Assembly (NCBI GenBank): GCA_037444685.1 | Contig: JBBILX010000005.1 | Coordinates: 62,001 to 126,000, forward strand | Source of the DNA: UBA964 sp037444685 | Lineage (GTDB): Bacteria > Pseudomonadota > Gammaproteobacteria > Steroidobacterales > Steroidobacteraceae | Length of the DNA: 64,000 nt | Direction of reading: 5' to 3' | Part shown: positions 41,425 to 50,241 of the stretch, piece by piece | How positions within the stretch are numbered: position 1 is the first letter of the stretch | Layout: each line of letters begins with the position of its first letter | Program-made: the position numbers and the translations under genes | Notes under the pieces: model-generated | Told to the model about the DNA's origin: nothing | The model's input: only the letters and a program-made list of their open reading frames with translations | Database searches by the model: none

Positions 41425-42615
41425 TCAGCCGCGCAGAACCGCCGCGATCGAGTCGGCGACGTGCCCGACGTTGGCCGGGCTGATGCCGGCCACGTTCACG
41501 CGCCCGTCCGGGGCGACGTAGACGTGATGCTGCTCGCGCAGCCGCACGACCTGGTCGGACGTCAGATCGAGGCGGGAGAACATGCCACGCTGCTGCGTGA
41601 TCCAGCCGAAGTCCCCCGTTCCGCGTGCCTCAAGCTCCCGCGCGAGCAGCGCACGCAGCGCGCGCATGCGTGCGTTCATTGCGGCGACCTCGGACTCCCA
41701 GTCACTGCGCAACGTGGCGTCGGCGAGGACCCGGTCGACGATCGCGGCGCCGTGATCGGGTGGCATCGAGTAGAGCGTGCGCGCGATCCGGCCGAGCTGG
41801 CCCGCGGCGATCTGCGCCTGCGTGCTATCAGCGGCGACCACCAGCAGCGCGCCGGTGCGTTCGCGGTACAGGCCGAAGTTCTTCGAGCACGAGACGGCCA
41901 CCAGCATCTCGGGCACGAGGCGGGCGAGGGCACGGACCGGCGCCGCGTCCTCGTCGAGAGAGCCGCCGAAGCCCTGATACGCGAGGTCGACGAAGGGGAT
42001 CAGGCCGCGGCGCTGCAGCGTCTCGCCGATGGCACGCCAGTCGGCCTCGCCGAGGTCCTGACCAGTGGGGTTGTGGCAGCTGCCGTGCAGGAGCACGATG
42101 CTGCCTGCTACGAGGCCGTCGAGATGCGCGAGCAGCGCATCGGTGCGCACTGCGTGTCGCGCGGGGTCGTAGTAGGGGTATTCTTCGACCTTGAGACCGG
42201 CGCCGCCGATCAGCGGCATGTGGTTCGCCCAGGTCGGATCGCTGACGTGCACGACGGCGCCGGGACTCGCGAGGCGGATCAGCTCGGCGCCGAGGCGCAG
42301 CGCGCCGCTGCCGCCGGGTCCCTGCACGGCGACCGCCTGCCCCTTGCGGCCCGCATGATCGGCGCCGAGCACGAGATCGAGCACGCCGGCGTTGAAACCC
42401 GGATTGCCGACCGGGCTCAGATAGGTCTTGGATCGCTGTACTGCGAGTACCTGCTGCTCCGCTGCGCGGACCGCGCGCACGACTGGCGTCTCCCCCGCCT
42501 CATCCTTGTAGACACCGACGCCGAGGTCGACCTTGAGGGGTGCGGGGTCGCGGCGGAACGCCGCCGAGATGCCGAGAATCGGATCGTCCGGAACGCGAGC
42601 GAGTGTATGCAGCAT
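41425..42615 (-). CDS. aromatic/aspartate aminotransferase (class I PLP enzyme)
   Basis: A 396-residue class Ia aminotransferase of the TyrB/AspC group. Landmarks: VDLGVGVYKDEAG, GPGGSGALRLGAEL, HGSCHNPTGQDL, VDLAYQGFGGSL, the PLP lysine in SCSKNFGLYRERTG and the C-terminal QRGMFSRL and VNVAGI, quoted in pieces. It transfers amino groups between aspartate or aromatic amino acids and 2-oxoglutarate. Whether it prefers aspartate or aromatic substrates cannot be set by eye. The ATG at 42615 was chosen because the conserved N-terminus begins immediately. It lies 52 bp downstream of the second CoA-transferase on the same strand and may or may not belong to that operon. Confidence 0.92.
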   Translation of the reverse strand: MLHTLARVPDDPILGISAAFRRDPAPLKVDLGVGVYKDEAGETPVVRAVRAAEQQVLAVQRSKTYLSPVGNPGFNAGVLDLVLGADHAGRKGQAVAVQGPGGSGALRLGAELIRLASPGAVVHVSDPTWANHMPLIGGAGLKVEEYPYYDPARHAVRTDALLAHLDGLVAGSIVLLHGSCHNPTGQDLGEADWRAIGETLQRRGLIPFVDLAYQGFGGSLDEDAAPVRALARLVPEMLVAVSCSKNFGLYRERTGALLVVAADSTQAQIAAGQLGRIARTLYSMPPDHGAAIVDRVLADATLRSDWESEVAAMNARMRALRALLARELEARGTGDFGWITQQRGMFSRLDLTSDQVVRLREQHHVYVAPDGRVNVAGISPANVGHVADSIAAVLRG

Positions 42616-42667
42616 AGGGCGCCCACTTTGCCCGGCTCGGCGCGCGCGGGCAACTGGCGCTATCGAC

Positions 42668-43849
42668 TCAATGGCGCGCAGGCGCCGGCGCGAATGCCCC
42701 GGCCGCCCGCATCGCTTCGATCTCGGCGTCCGTGTACCCGGCTGCACGCAGCACCTCGACGCTGTGCTCGCCGAGGCGTGGCAGCGTGAATCGCGGTCTA
42801 GCCGGTTCGTCGCGGAACTTGATCGGCACGCCGATGTGCTCGAGGCCCTGCTCGTCGACGACGCGCATGCCGCGCGCAGCGACGTGCGGATCGTCGAAAG
42901 CCTGCCGCAGGTCGTTGACCGGAGCGAAACTCACGTCCTTGCCGCGGAACCACTCGACCCACTCGGCCTGCGTGCGCGACGCAAACGTGCGCCGCAGGAA
43001 AGCGATCAACGGCAGCTGGTGCGGACCGGGACCGCGCTCGGCCAGCGGCAGGAGGTCGAGCCTGCCGAGCTCGCCGAGCAGGTTGCGGACGAACTTGATC
43101 TCCTGTGCGCCGAGCACGACGTGACGGCCGTCGCTGGTCCGGTAGATGTTGTAGAAGGCGCTGCCGCCGAAGGTGCGCTCGTGCTTGACCACCGGCGGGC
43201 GTCGATGCGCAAAGACGTCGCCGAGCACATTCGGCGTCCAGGCGAGGATCGAGTCGTGCATCGCCATGTCGAGGTAATCCCCGCGGCCGGTCTTCTCGCG
43301 ACGGTAGAGCGCCATCATGATGCCAGCGAACGAGAGCATCGAGGCGGCCATGTCGGCCGCCGGCACGTGCGGCATCGTCGGCTCGCCGTCGTTGCCGAGG
43401 TTGAGGCTCACGACGCCGGCGAGCGCCTCCGTGGCGAGGTCGTGCGCGGGAACGTCGCGATAGGGTCCGGTCTGGCCGAAGGCGGCGATCGAGCAGTAGA
43501 CGATGCGCGGATTGCGCGCCGCGACCGCCTCGTAGCCGACGCCGAGGCGATCGACGACGCCGGGACGGAAGGCTTCGACCAGCACGTCGGCCGTCTCGCA
43601 GAGGCGCAGCAGCGCATCGCGGCCCGCCGGCGCCTTGAGGTTGAGCGCGACGCTGCGTTTGCCGCGGTGCGTGTTGCGGAAGTAGACCGAGAACTCTCCC
43701 TGTTTCGGGCCGAGGTTGCGGTTCGGTTCACCCTCGCCGGGCGGTTCGATCTTGATCACGTCGGCGCCGTGATCGGCCATCATCATGGTCAGGTGCGGAC
43801 CGGGCAGGAACAGCGACAGGTCGATCACGCGCAGTCCGTCGAGCTTCAT
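42668..43849 (-). CDS. class III (CaiB/BaiF) CoA-transferase
   Basis: A 393-residue formyl-CoA-transferase-family protein that moves CoA between acids without a free thioester intermediate. Landmarks: the N-terminal LDGLRVIDLSLFLPGP, ADHGADVIKIEPPGEG, NKR-equivalent RGKRSVALNLKA, and the catalytic Asp in VPAHDLATEALAG. The start ATG follows the stop of the upstream CoA-transferase by one base (TGAgATG), so the two are coupled. Two different transferases in one operon suggest one activates an acid and the other acts on a second or on a hydroxylated intermediate. Substrate unknown. Confidence 0.9.
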   Translation of the reverse strand: MKLDGLRVIDLSLFLPGPHLTMMMADHGADVIKIEPPGEGEPNRNLGPKQGEFSVYFRNTHRGKRSVALNLKAPAGRDALLRLCETADVLVEAFRPGVVDRLGVGYEAVAARNPRIVYCSIAAFGQTGPYRDVPAHDLATEALAGVVSLNLGNDGEPTMPHVPAADMAASMLSFAGIMMALYRREKTGRGDYLDMAMHDSILAWTPNVLGDVFAHRRPPVVKHERTFGGSAFYNIYRTSDGRHVVLGAQEIKFVRNLLGELGRLDLLPLAERGPGPHQLPLIAFLRRTFASRTQAEWVEWFRGKDVSFAPVNDLRQAFDDPHVAARGMRVVDEQGLEHIGVPIKFRDEPARPRFTLPRLGEHSVEVLRAAGYTDAEIEAMRAAGAFAPAPARH

Positions 43850-43850
43850 C

Positions 43851-45050
43851 TCAGATTACCTTCTGTTGCCGCAGCGCGGCGATCTCCGCCTCCGAATAGC
43901 CCACCTCGCGCAAGAGCTCGTCGGTATCGGCGCCGAGTGCCGGAGCGCAGCGCGCCGGCAGCCGCTGGCCGTCGAGCTTGATCGGATTGGCGAAGCTGCG
44001 GAAGTCGGCCCGCAGCGGGTGCGGCGTGTTGCGGATCATGCCGACCGCCGCGACGAAAGGGTTGTCGAGCGCCTGCCGCATGTCGTAGACCGGCGCGGCC
44101 GGCAGCGCACCCTGGAGTCTCTCTAGCCAGGCGGCCGTGGTGTCGCGCTCGAAGACGGCGTCGAGCAGCGGAGTCAGCTCGTCGCGGTGCAGCCGCCGCT
44201 GCTCGGGCGAGGCGAAGCGCGGATCGGCAGCGATTTGTGGCGCATCGACGATGCGCATCAGCTCCTGCCAGAACTTCTGCGTCATGCACATGACGAAAAT
44301 CCAGCCGTCGCGCGTGCGGAACAGCTGCACGGGCACCGCGGAAGGATGCGAACTGCGCGGCAGCCGGCCCGTGACGAGGCCCTCGTTGAGGAACCAGGTG
44401 CCGAGGTAGGAGAGCTGGTGCAGTGCCACGTCGAACAGACTGACGTCGAGGTCGCGTCCGCGACCGGTGCGTGCGACGCCGATCAGCGCCGAGACGAGCG
44501 CCAGCGCCGTCGTGATGCCGGTCATGAAATCGACGATCGACAGCCCCATGCGCGCGGGCGGCGAGCCGGGTTCACCCGTGACATGCAGATAGCCGGCCTC
44601 CGCCTGCATGAGGTAGTCGTAGCCCGGCCAGGCGCGGCGCTCGTTGTCGCGGCCGTAAGCCGACAGGTGCGCGCAGACGATGCGGGGATTGGCCTCGCGC
44701 AGCGCTTCGTACGTGAGGCCGAGCTTGTCGGGCTGGTCGCCGCGCAGGTTGTTGAGAACCGCATCGGAGCGGGCGACGAGTCGCCGGAAGGCCTGCTGCC
44801 CGGCCTCGGTCTTGAGGTTGAGCGTCAGGCTGCGCTTGTTGAGACTGAAGGTCTGGAAGAAGTGGCTGTCGTGCTCGCCGAGGAAATAGGGACCCATCGA
44901 GCGGGTCGCATCGCCGCCCTGCTCGCGGTTCTCGATCTTGACGACGTCCGCCCCGAGGTCCGCCAGGTACATCGACCCGAAGGGTCCGGCACCGAAGTTC
45001 TCGAAGGTCAGGACACGGATGCCGGTCAGCGGCAGGTCGGGAGTGGCCAT
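43851..45050 (-). CDS. class III (CaiB/BaiF) CoA-transferase
   Basis: A 399-residue CoA-transferase of the CaiB/BaiF family. Landmarks: LADLGADVVKIENREQG, LNKRSLTLNLKT, the catalytic Asp in WPGYDYLMQAEAGYL and GLSIVDFMTGITTALAL. It lies between the acyl-CoA dehydrogenase gene (11 bp upstream) and the second transferase (1 bp downstream). If the operon handles itaconate-type C5 acids, this is the natural candidate for the succinyl-CoA-dependent activation step, as in Pseudomonas, where the itaconate CoA-transferase is also of class III; that role is inference. The ATG at 45050 was picked over upstream in-frame codons because the conserved start LTGIRVLTFENFGAGP follows at once. Confidence 0.9.
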   Translation of the reverse strand: MATPDLPLTGIRVLTFENFGAGPFGSMYLADLGADVVKIENREQGGDATRSMGPYFLGEHDSHFFQTFSLNKRSLTLNLKTEAGQQAFRRLVARSDAVLNNLRGDQPDKLGLTYEALREANPRIVCAHLSAYGRDNERRAWPGYDYLMQAEAGYLHVTGEPGSPPARMGLSIVDFMTGITTALALVSALIGVARTGRGRDLDVSLFDVALHQLSYLGTWFLNEGLVTGRLPRSSHPSAVPVQLFRTRDGWIFVMCMTQKFWQELMRIVDAPQIAADPRFASPEQRRLHRDELTPLLDAVFERDTTAAWLERLQGALPAAPVYDMRQALDNPFVAAVGMIRNTPHPLRADFRSFANPIKLDGQRLPARCAPALGADTDELLREVGYSEAEIAALRQQKVI

Positions 45051-45061
45051 GGACGATGCGC

Positions 45062-46201
45062 CTAGATCGGGTGACGCTCGACGAGCTGACGCGCGATGAT
45101 CACGCGCTGCATTTCGTTGGTGCCCTCGCCGATGCACATCAGCGGCGCATCACGGTAGTAGCGCTCGACGTCGAAATCCGTCGAGTAACTGTAGCCGCCG
45201 AAGATGCGCATCGCCTCAAGGCTGTTCTCGACGCCGGCCTCCGAGGCGAACAGCTTGGCCATGCCTGCCTCGAGGTCGCACCGCTCGCCGGTGTCGTACT
45301 TGCGCGCCGCCTGCTCGATCAGCAGCTTCGAGGCCTCGACGCGTGTCGCCATGTCCGCGAGCTTGAGCTGGATGGCCTGATGCTGGGCGATGGGCTTGCC
45401 GAAGGTGTGCCGCTCCTGCGCGTAGCGGAGCGCATCGCGCAGGGCCGCTGCAGCGATGCCGGCGCCGCGTGCGGCGACGTTGATGCGGCCGAGCTCGAGC
45501 CCGCCGAGAGCGTGTTTGAATCCCTGCCCCTCGACACCGCCGATCAGCTGGTCCGCCGGGACGCGATAGTCCTCGAAGACGAGCTCGGCGCTGTCGATGG
45601 CCCGGTAGCCGAGCTTGCGGATCTTCTTCGCGGCCTGGAAGCCCGGGCCCTTCTCGCAGATGAACATGCTCATGCCGGTGTGCCGGGGCCGGGCGTCGGG
45701 GTCGGTCTTGACGAGCACGCCGAAACAGGTGCCGTAGACCCCGTTGGTGATCCAGGTCTTCGTGCCGTTCACGATGTAGTGATCGCCGTCGCGGCGTGCG
45801 ACAGTGCGGATGCTCTGCAGGTCGGTGCCAGCGTTGGGTTCGGTCAGACCGATGCCGCCGCGCAGCTCCCCGCTCGCGAACCGTGGCAGCCAGCGCTGCT
45901 TCTGTTCCGCGGTGCCGTGACGCTGCACGCAGGCCGCCATGATCAGGTGCGAGTTGAAGATACCCACCGGCGCCATCCAGACCGACGAGATCGCTGTGAC
46001 GATGCGCGCGTAAGTCGAGGCCGACAGACCGAGCCCGCCATACTCGGGAGCGATGATCGCGCCGAACAGCCCGAGCTCCTTCATCTGTTCGACGATCTCC
46101 GTCGGGTATTCGTCGCCGTGGTCGTACTTCTTCGCGACGGGACGCAATTCGCGCTCCGCCCAGCGCTCGATCGACTCGACGAGCTCGCGATCTTCGCTCA
46201 T
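45062..46201 (-). CDS. acyl-CoA dehydrogenase
   Basis: A 379-residue FAD-dependent acyl-CoA dehydrogenase of normal family length. It shows FGAIIAPEYGGLGLS, the substrate/FAD loop GGIGLTEPNAGTDLQSI, GTKTWITNG, RYAQERHTFGKPIAQHQA, RIFGGYSYSTDF and the catalytic Glu in CIGEGTNEMQRVI. It introduces the 2,3-double bond in an acyl-CoA and passes electrons to ETF. It follows the MaoC hydratase gene by 15 bp. Dehydrogenases of the short/branched-chain type accompany the itaconyl-CoA hydratase/citramalyl-CoA lyase genes in actinobacteria and pseudomonads, which fits a branched C5 acyl-CoA, but chain length cannot be fixed from sequence. Confidence 0.93.
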   Translation of the reverse strand: MSEDRELVESIERWAERELRPVAKKYDHGDEYPTEIVEQMKELGLFGAIIAPEYGGLGLSASTYARIVTAISSVWMAPVGIFNSHLIMAACVQRHGTAEQKQRWLPRFASGELRGGIGLTEPNAGTDLQSIRTVARRDGDHYIVNGTKTWITNGVYGTCFGVLVKTDPDARPRHTGMSMFICEKGPGFQAAKKIRKLGYRAIDSAELVFEDYRVPADQLIGGVEGQGFKHALGGLELGRINVAARGAGIAAAALRDALRYAQERHTFGKPIAQHQAIQLKLADMATRVEASKLLIEQAARKYDTGERCDLEAGMAKLFASEAGVENSLEAMRIFGGYSYSTDFDVERYYRDAPLMCIGEGTNEMQRVIIARQLVERHPI

Positions 46202-46216
46202 GGTCCGTCTCCGCGA

Positions 46217-46735
46217 TCAGTAACCTATCCGGTCCTCGACCGAATGGCCGCGCCGCGCGACGAGGATGGTCCGATCGAAAACGCAAACGACCTTGCCATC
46301 CTGGTTGCGGCCGGTCGTGCGCACCGACACGATGCCGGCGGTCGGTCGCGACGCCGAGTCGCGCTTCTCGAGCACCTCGGATTCGGCGTACAGCGTATCG
46401 CCGGCGAACACTGGCGCCGTCATGCGGATTTCCTTCCAGCCGAGGTTGGCGATCGCCTTCTGGCTGACGTCCGTGACGCTCATGCCGACCAGCAGCGCGA
46501 CCGTGAGCGGTGAGGCGACGATGCAGCGGCCGAACTCCGACGCCTTGCCGTATTCGGCGTCGAAGTGCAGCGGGTGGGTGTTCATGGTCAGCAGCGTGAA
46601 CCAGGTGTTGTCGGCCTCGCTGATGGTACGGCCGGGGCGGTGCTCGTAGATGTCCCCGACGACGAAGTCCTCATAATATCTGCCGAACGATTCCCGGTAG
46701 CGCTGCGGCGCGACGGGCCTGGCGGTCTGCGTCAT
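46217..46735 (-). CDS. MaoC-family enoyl-CoA hydratase, itaconyl/mesaconyl-CoA type
   Basis: A 172-residue single hot-dog domain hydratase. The sequence GRYYEDFVVGDIYEHRPG, GRTISEADNTWFTLLTMNT and HPLHFDAEY carries the MaoC active-site Asp/His pair (D in SEADN, H in HPLHFD). From memory it resembles the mycobacterial Rv2499c-type itaconyl-CoA hydratase most closely. With the CitE lyase across the divergent promoter it would make citramalyl-CoA from itaconyl- or mesaconyl-CoA. It is the first gene of its operon; the operator TGTCCGGACA sits about 23 bp upstream of the ATG at 46735, just downstream of a good -35/-10 pair. Exact substrate is inference. Confidence 0.85.
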   Translation of the reverse strand: MTQTARPVAPQRYRESFGRYYEDFVVGDIYEHRPGRTISEADNTWFTLLTMNTHPLHFDAEYGKASEFGRCIVASPLTVALLVGMSVTDVSQKAIANLGWKEIRMTAPVFAGDTLYAESEVLEKRDSASRPTAGIVSVRTTGRNQDGKVVCVFDRTILVARRGHSVEDRIGY

Positions 46736-46757
46736 CCGGTGGTCCAGCCTCGCTAAA

Positions 46758-46767
46758 TGTCCGGACA
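46758..46767. promoter_or_regulatory. operator site 1, TGTCCGGACA (GntR-type)
   Basis: Perfect 10 bp palindrome containing GT-N4-AC, the general core of GntR-family operators. It lies between the divergent MaoC operon and the gntR gene, one base downstream of the minus-strand -10, so a bound protein would block initiation of the MaoC operon. Two more copies occur at 50243-50252 and 53998-54007. Confidence 0.7.
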
Positions 46768-46768
46768 A

Positions 46769-46798
46769 ATGGTAGGTTGTATGCAATTCCAGTGTCAA
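46769..46798 (-). promoter_or_regulatory. promoter of the MaoC-acyl-CoA dehydrogenase-CoA-transferase operon
   Basis: Minus-strand TTGACA (46798-46793) and TACCAT (46774-46769) with an 18 bp spacer. The predicted start near 46762 falls inside operator site 1. This is the best -35/-10 pair I see in the catabolic region. Confidence 0.6.
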
Positions 46799-46824
46799 TT
46801 CTCGGACGCCGGAGAGCGCCGCCG

Positions 46825-47616
46825 ATGAAGACCCGCCCGGGCGGGAAGCAGCCCCGATATCGACAGGTCGCCGACGCGCTGCTCGCCGACGTGCGCGCGG
46901 GGCGCATCCGCGTCGGCGAGACGCTGCCCGGCGAGCTGGAACTGGTCGAGCGGTTCGGCGTCAGTCGGCACACCGTTCGCGAGGCGTTGCGCGTACTCGG
47001 CGAACTTGGACTGATCGAGCGACGCCAGGGCGTCGGCACGGTGCTGCGCTCGCGCGAGTCGAGCGAGGCCTACGTGCAGACCATTCGCTCGCCCGAGGAA
47101 CTGATGCGTTACCCGCCGCAGAGCCGCCTCGAGGTCGTTGCGATGCAGGAGGTCCGTGCGAGCCGCAAGCTGGCCGCGACGGTCGCCTGCCCGGTCGGAT
47201 CGCGATGGATGCAAATCAGTTGCCTGCGACGCATGGCGCCGTTGCCGGGTGCGGCGGAGACGGGCAGGGGCCGCGCCATCTGCTGGGTCGACATCTACGT
47301 GCTGCCCGAATACGCGGGCATCGCCCGGCTGATCGGCAAACGCGAGGAGCCGGTCTACGAGCTCATCGAGCAGAAGTTCGGCGAGAAGGTGGCTCGCGTC
47401 AATGTCGATCTTCGCGCACGCACGCTCGATCCGGTGCTCGCCGCTGCGCTCGACGTCGCGCCCGGTTCGCCGTCGCTGACCGTGGTGCGCCGCTACACGG
47501 GGCGCAGCCGCCGCGTGTTCGAGGTCAGCGTCTCGGAGCATCCGGCCGAGCGCTATACCTACTCGCTGGAACTGCGCCGCGGATGGCAGGCCGGCGACGC
47601 CTCGACGCAGGGTTGA
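46825..47616 (+). CDS. GntR-family regulator with UTRA effector domain (HutC subfamily)
   Basis: A 263-residue regulator. N-terminal winged helix: PRYRQVADALLADVRAGRI, LVERFGVSRHTVREALRVL and ERRQGVGTVL. The C-terminal two thirds form a UTRA chorismate-lyase-like effector domain (VYELIEQKFGEKVARV, DVAPGSPSLTVVRRY, FEVSVSEHPAERYTYSLEL). The ATG at 46825 has a GGAGAG ribosome site. It is divergent from the MaoC operon and followed 23 bp later by the CitE-type lyase gene. It is the natural candidate to bind the three TGTCCGGACA sites; effector probably an acyl-CoA or free acid from the pathway. Confidence 0.9.
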   Translation: MKTRPGGKQPRYRQVADALLADVRAGRIRVGETLPGELELVERFGVSRHTVREALRVLGELGLIERRQGVGTVLRSRESSEAYVQTIRSPEELMRYPPQSRLEVVAMQEVRASRKLAATVACPVGSRWMQISCLRRMAPLPGAAETGRGRAICWVDIYVLPEYAGIARLIGKREEPVYELIEQKFGEKVARVNVDLRARTLDPVLAAALDVAPGSPSLTVVRRYTGRSRRVFEVSVSEHPAERYTYSLELRRGWQAGDASTQG

Positions 47617-47639
47617 ACCGCTGGACTGGGAGTTCGCAG

Positions 47640-48551
47640 ATGCAGGGGCAGGACGGTGCGGCGATGCGTGGCGGTTTTCGCAGCTACCTGTTCGCGCCAG
47701 GCAATCATCCGCGCAAGGTCGACAAGGTCTTTTCGGCCGGTGCCGACGTCGTGATCCTCGACCTCGAGGACGCGGTGCCAACCGCCGAGAAGGAGACCAC
47801 CCGGGCCGCGGTCGTCGAGGCAATGCGGCGGCCGCGGACCACGCTCGGCTATGTGCGCGTCAACGGCGTCGGCACGCGCTGGTGCATGGGCGATCTAGAG
47901 GCAGTCGTTGGCCCCTGGCTCGACGGCATCGTCGTCCCGAAGGTCGAATCGCCCGAGCAGCTGCGGCTGATCAGCGAGAAAATCGGCGAGGCGGAGCGGC
48001 GGTGCGGACTTCCGGGCGGCACGATCGATCTGATGCCGATCATCGAGACGGCGCTAGGGGTCGAGTCGGCGCGCGAGATCGCCGCAGCCGGGCCGCGCGT
48101 CCGGCGGCTCGCCTTCGGCGGCGGTGACTACACCACGGATCTCGACATCATCTGGACGCCGGAGGAGCACGAACTGGCCTATGCGCGCGCGAAGCTGACC
48201 CACGCCTCACGCATTGCCGGCATCGAACCGCCGGTCGACACGGTGGTGGTGCAGGTGAAGGACATCGGGCGATTCAGGATGTCGGCGGCGAATGGCCGCC
48301 GCGCGGGTTTCGCCGGCAAGCTCTGCATTCACCCGGACCAGGTTGCGCCCTGCAACGAAGCCTTCGCGCCGACCGAGGCGGAAGTCGAGCGCGCGCGGCG
48401 CATCGTTGCGGCCTTCGTCGACGCGGAGGCCGGCGGATCCGCCTCGATCCGCGTCGAGGGAGAGTTCGTCGACTATCCGATCGTCGAGCGCGCACGCCGC
48501 GTGCTGGCACTGGCCGAGCGCATCGCGCGCGGCCCCCGGCCACAGGCGTAG
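47640..48551 (+). CDS. CitE-family (HpcH/HpaI) CoA-ester lyase
   Basis: A 303-residue CitE-like lyase. It contains RSYLFAPGNHPRKVDKVF, the metal-binding ILDLEDAV, a KVES segment, the IIETALGV glutamate and GGGDYTTDLD, with CIHPDQV near the C-terminus. This family cleaves malyl-, beta-methylmalyl- or citramalyl-CoA to acetyl-CoA (or propionyl-CoA) and an oxoacid. Together with the divergent MaoC hydratase, (S)-citramalyl-CoA lyase (giving acetyl-CoA and pyruvate) is the best guess. ATG 47640 has GGGAG seven bases upstream. It is co-transcribed with the GntR gene and converges on the EamA permease gene. Confidence 0.88.
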   Translation: MQGQDGAAMRGGFRSYLFAPGNHPRKVDKVFSAGADVVILDLEDAVPTAEKETTRAAVVEAMRRPRTTLGYVRVNGVGTRWCMGDLEAVVGPWLDGIVVPKVESPEQLRLISEKIGEAERRCGLPGGTIDLMPIIETALGVESAREIAAAGPRVRRLAFGGGDYTTDLDIIWTPEEHELAYARAKLTHASRIAGIEPPVDTVVVQVKDIGRFRMSAANGRRAGFAGKLCIHPDQVAPCNEAFAPTEAEVERARRIVAAFVDAEAGGSASIRVEGEFVDYPIVERARRVLALAERIARGPRPQA

Positions 48552-48563
48552 CACGGGTCCGAC

Positions 48564-49496
48564 TCAGGCGGCGCGCCGTGGTGTCATGCGCACGAGCTCG
48601 ATGGCGAGCACGCTGCCGACGATCAGTACGACTCCGGCGATCTGCATCGCCGTGAGCCGCTCGCCGAGCAGACCCCAGCCGAGCAGGATCGTCGTCGGCG
48701 GACCCAGGGTCGAGACGACCGAACCGCGCTGCGCGCCGATCCGGCGCACTCCCTCGGACTGCATCAGTGCCGGCACGAACATGCAGAGGACCCCCAGGGC
48801 GCATAGCAGGGCCCACCCGGTGGCCGGCAGTGCCACAAACTCGGAGGTATCGGCGCGCAGCGCGAAGTGCAGCACGCATGCCGCCGTGGCGGCGCTCATC
48901 GCGAACAGCGTGAAACGGGCGCTGCCGATCCGCCGGGTGCAATGTTCGCCGGTCACGAAGTAGACGGCATACGAGAAGGAAGAGACCAGCACCAGCGCGG
49001 CGCCGAGCAGGTTGGCGCACAGTTCCGCAAGGTCCAGCCCACCGACCGCGAGGAAGATGCCGAGGTAGGCCACCAGTGCGCCGCAGATCGCGATCGGCTG
49101 CGGCCAGCTCCGCGAGACGAGCGAGGTCAGGACGACGACGACCGCCGGGTAGCTGAACAACAGCACGCGCTCAAGGCTCGCCTCGATCATGGTCAGCGCG
49201 AGGAAGTCGGTCATCGCGCCGACGTAATAGCAGACCGTGCCGGCCAGGCCGGCCAGCAGCGCGGGACGCCAAGGCGTCTCGCGGATCGCGGTCCAGCCCT
49301 CGCGCCAGAGCGTGAAGGCCCAGAACATCGGCAGGGACATCAGCGCACGCCCCGCGACCAGCAGCTCGAAGCCCGCGCCTTGCGCATACAGGGCCTTTGC
49401 GAGGATGCCCTTGATCGCGAACAGCATGGCGCCACCTGCCGTGAGCAACGCGCCGACCACGAGGTAGCCGCGCCCGCTGCGGACCGACGCGCTCAA
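48564..49496 (-). CDS. EamA/DMT-family permease
   Basis: A 310-residue drug/metabolite transporter superfamily protein with ten predicted membrane segments in two EamA halves (about residues 12-145 and 160-300; the second half shows LGPPTTILLGWGLLGERLT). The likely start is TTG 49496, which overlaps the nitroreductase stop as TTGA. Members export amino acids, purines or other metabolites; substrate unknown. It is the last gene of the nitroreductase transcript, which carries operator site 2. Confidence 0.85.
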   Translation of the reverse strand: MSASVRSGRGYLVVGALLTAGGAMLFAIKGILAKALYAQGAGFELLVAGRALMSLPMFWAFTLWREGWTAIRETPWRPALLAGLAGTVCYYVGAMTDFLALTMIEASLERVLLFSYPAVVVVLTSLVSRSWPQPIAICGALVAYLGIFLAVGGLDLAELCANLLGAALVLVSSFSYAVYFVTGEHCTRRIGSARFTLFAMSAATAACVLHFALRADTSEFVALPATGWALLCALGVLCMFVPALMQSEGVRRIGAQRGSVVSTLGPPTTILLGWGLLGERLTAMQIAGVVLIVGSVLAIELVRMTPRRAA

Positions 49497-50206
49497 GGGC
49501 GATCCGCGGTGTGGTGCGGCGGCGCCGCGCCCGGCACGGTCCCGTGCCAGGTCGTGAACGCCGAGTGCGCTTCGCGCGGTGGCTGGTAGGCGTTCACCGG
49601 CGCCGACTCGTCCGCGTAGCCGAGCGCCATGCCGCAGACCAGCGTCAGCCCCGGTGGCACCGCGAGCATGGAGCGGACGACCCGGTGCTGCTCGAGCCAG
49701 GCTGCCTGCGGGCAGCTGTGCAGGCCGTGTTCGCGTGCGAGCAGCATCACGTTCTGGAGGAACATGCCGTAATCGAGCCAGCTGCCGCGCGCGAGGCGCG
49801 CGTCGATGAAGAAGAACAGGGCAACCGGCGCGCCAAACAGTTCGAAGTTGCGCGCGTGCTGACGCGCGCGGCCGGCGCGGTCGTCCCGCGCGATCCCGAG
49901 CTGCGCATAGAGCCCGAAGCCGCAGGCGCGACGGCGCGTCAGGTACGGCTCGGGGATGGGCTCCGGGTAGTAGCGCCACTCGGGCTCAGCCCGCGCGCCT
50001 CCGTCGAGGGCAGAGGCGACGGCAGCGCGGCGCAGTCGCTCGAGCGGCTCGCCGGTGACCACATGCACCAGCCACGGCTGCATGTTGCTGCCGCTCGGGG
50101 CCCATGCCGCCGCATCGAGCAGCGCCGCGATGGTTTCGCGCGGCACAGGTTTTGGGAGAAAGGCGCGGATCGAGCGCCGTGAGCGGATCGCTTCGAGGAG
50201 TTGCAT
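49493..50206 (-). CDS. nitroreductase-family FMN oxidoreductase
   Basis: A 237-residue nitroreductase. The FMN-binding start AIRSRRSIRAFLPKPVP, AAWAPSGSNMQPW and the later GLHSCPQAAWLEQH and CGMALGYAD mark the family. It reduces nitro or other conjugated substrates with NAD(P)H; physiological substrates may be enoates or quinones. ATG 50206 is 37 bp from operator site 2, so it likely belongs to the GntR regulon. Substrate unknown. Confidence 0.9.
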   Translation of the reverse strand: MQLLEAIRSRRSIRAFLPKPVPRETIAALLDAAAWAPSGSNMQPWLVHVVTGEPLERLRRAAVASALDGGARAEPEWRYYPEPIPEPYLTRRRACGFGLYAQLGIARDDRAGRARQHARNFELFGAPVALFFFIDARLARGSWLDYGMFLQNVMLLAREHGLHSCPQAAWLEQHRVVRSMLAVPPGLTLVCGMALGYADESAPVNAYQPPREAHSAFTTWHGTVPGAAPPHHTADRP

Positions 50207-50241
50207 GCTTCCGCGGCCTGTCAGAGCCGCTTCCAGACCAG

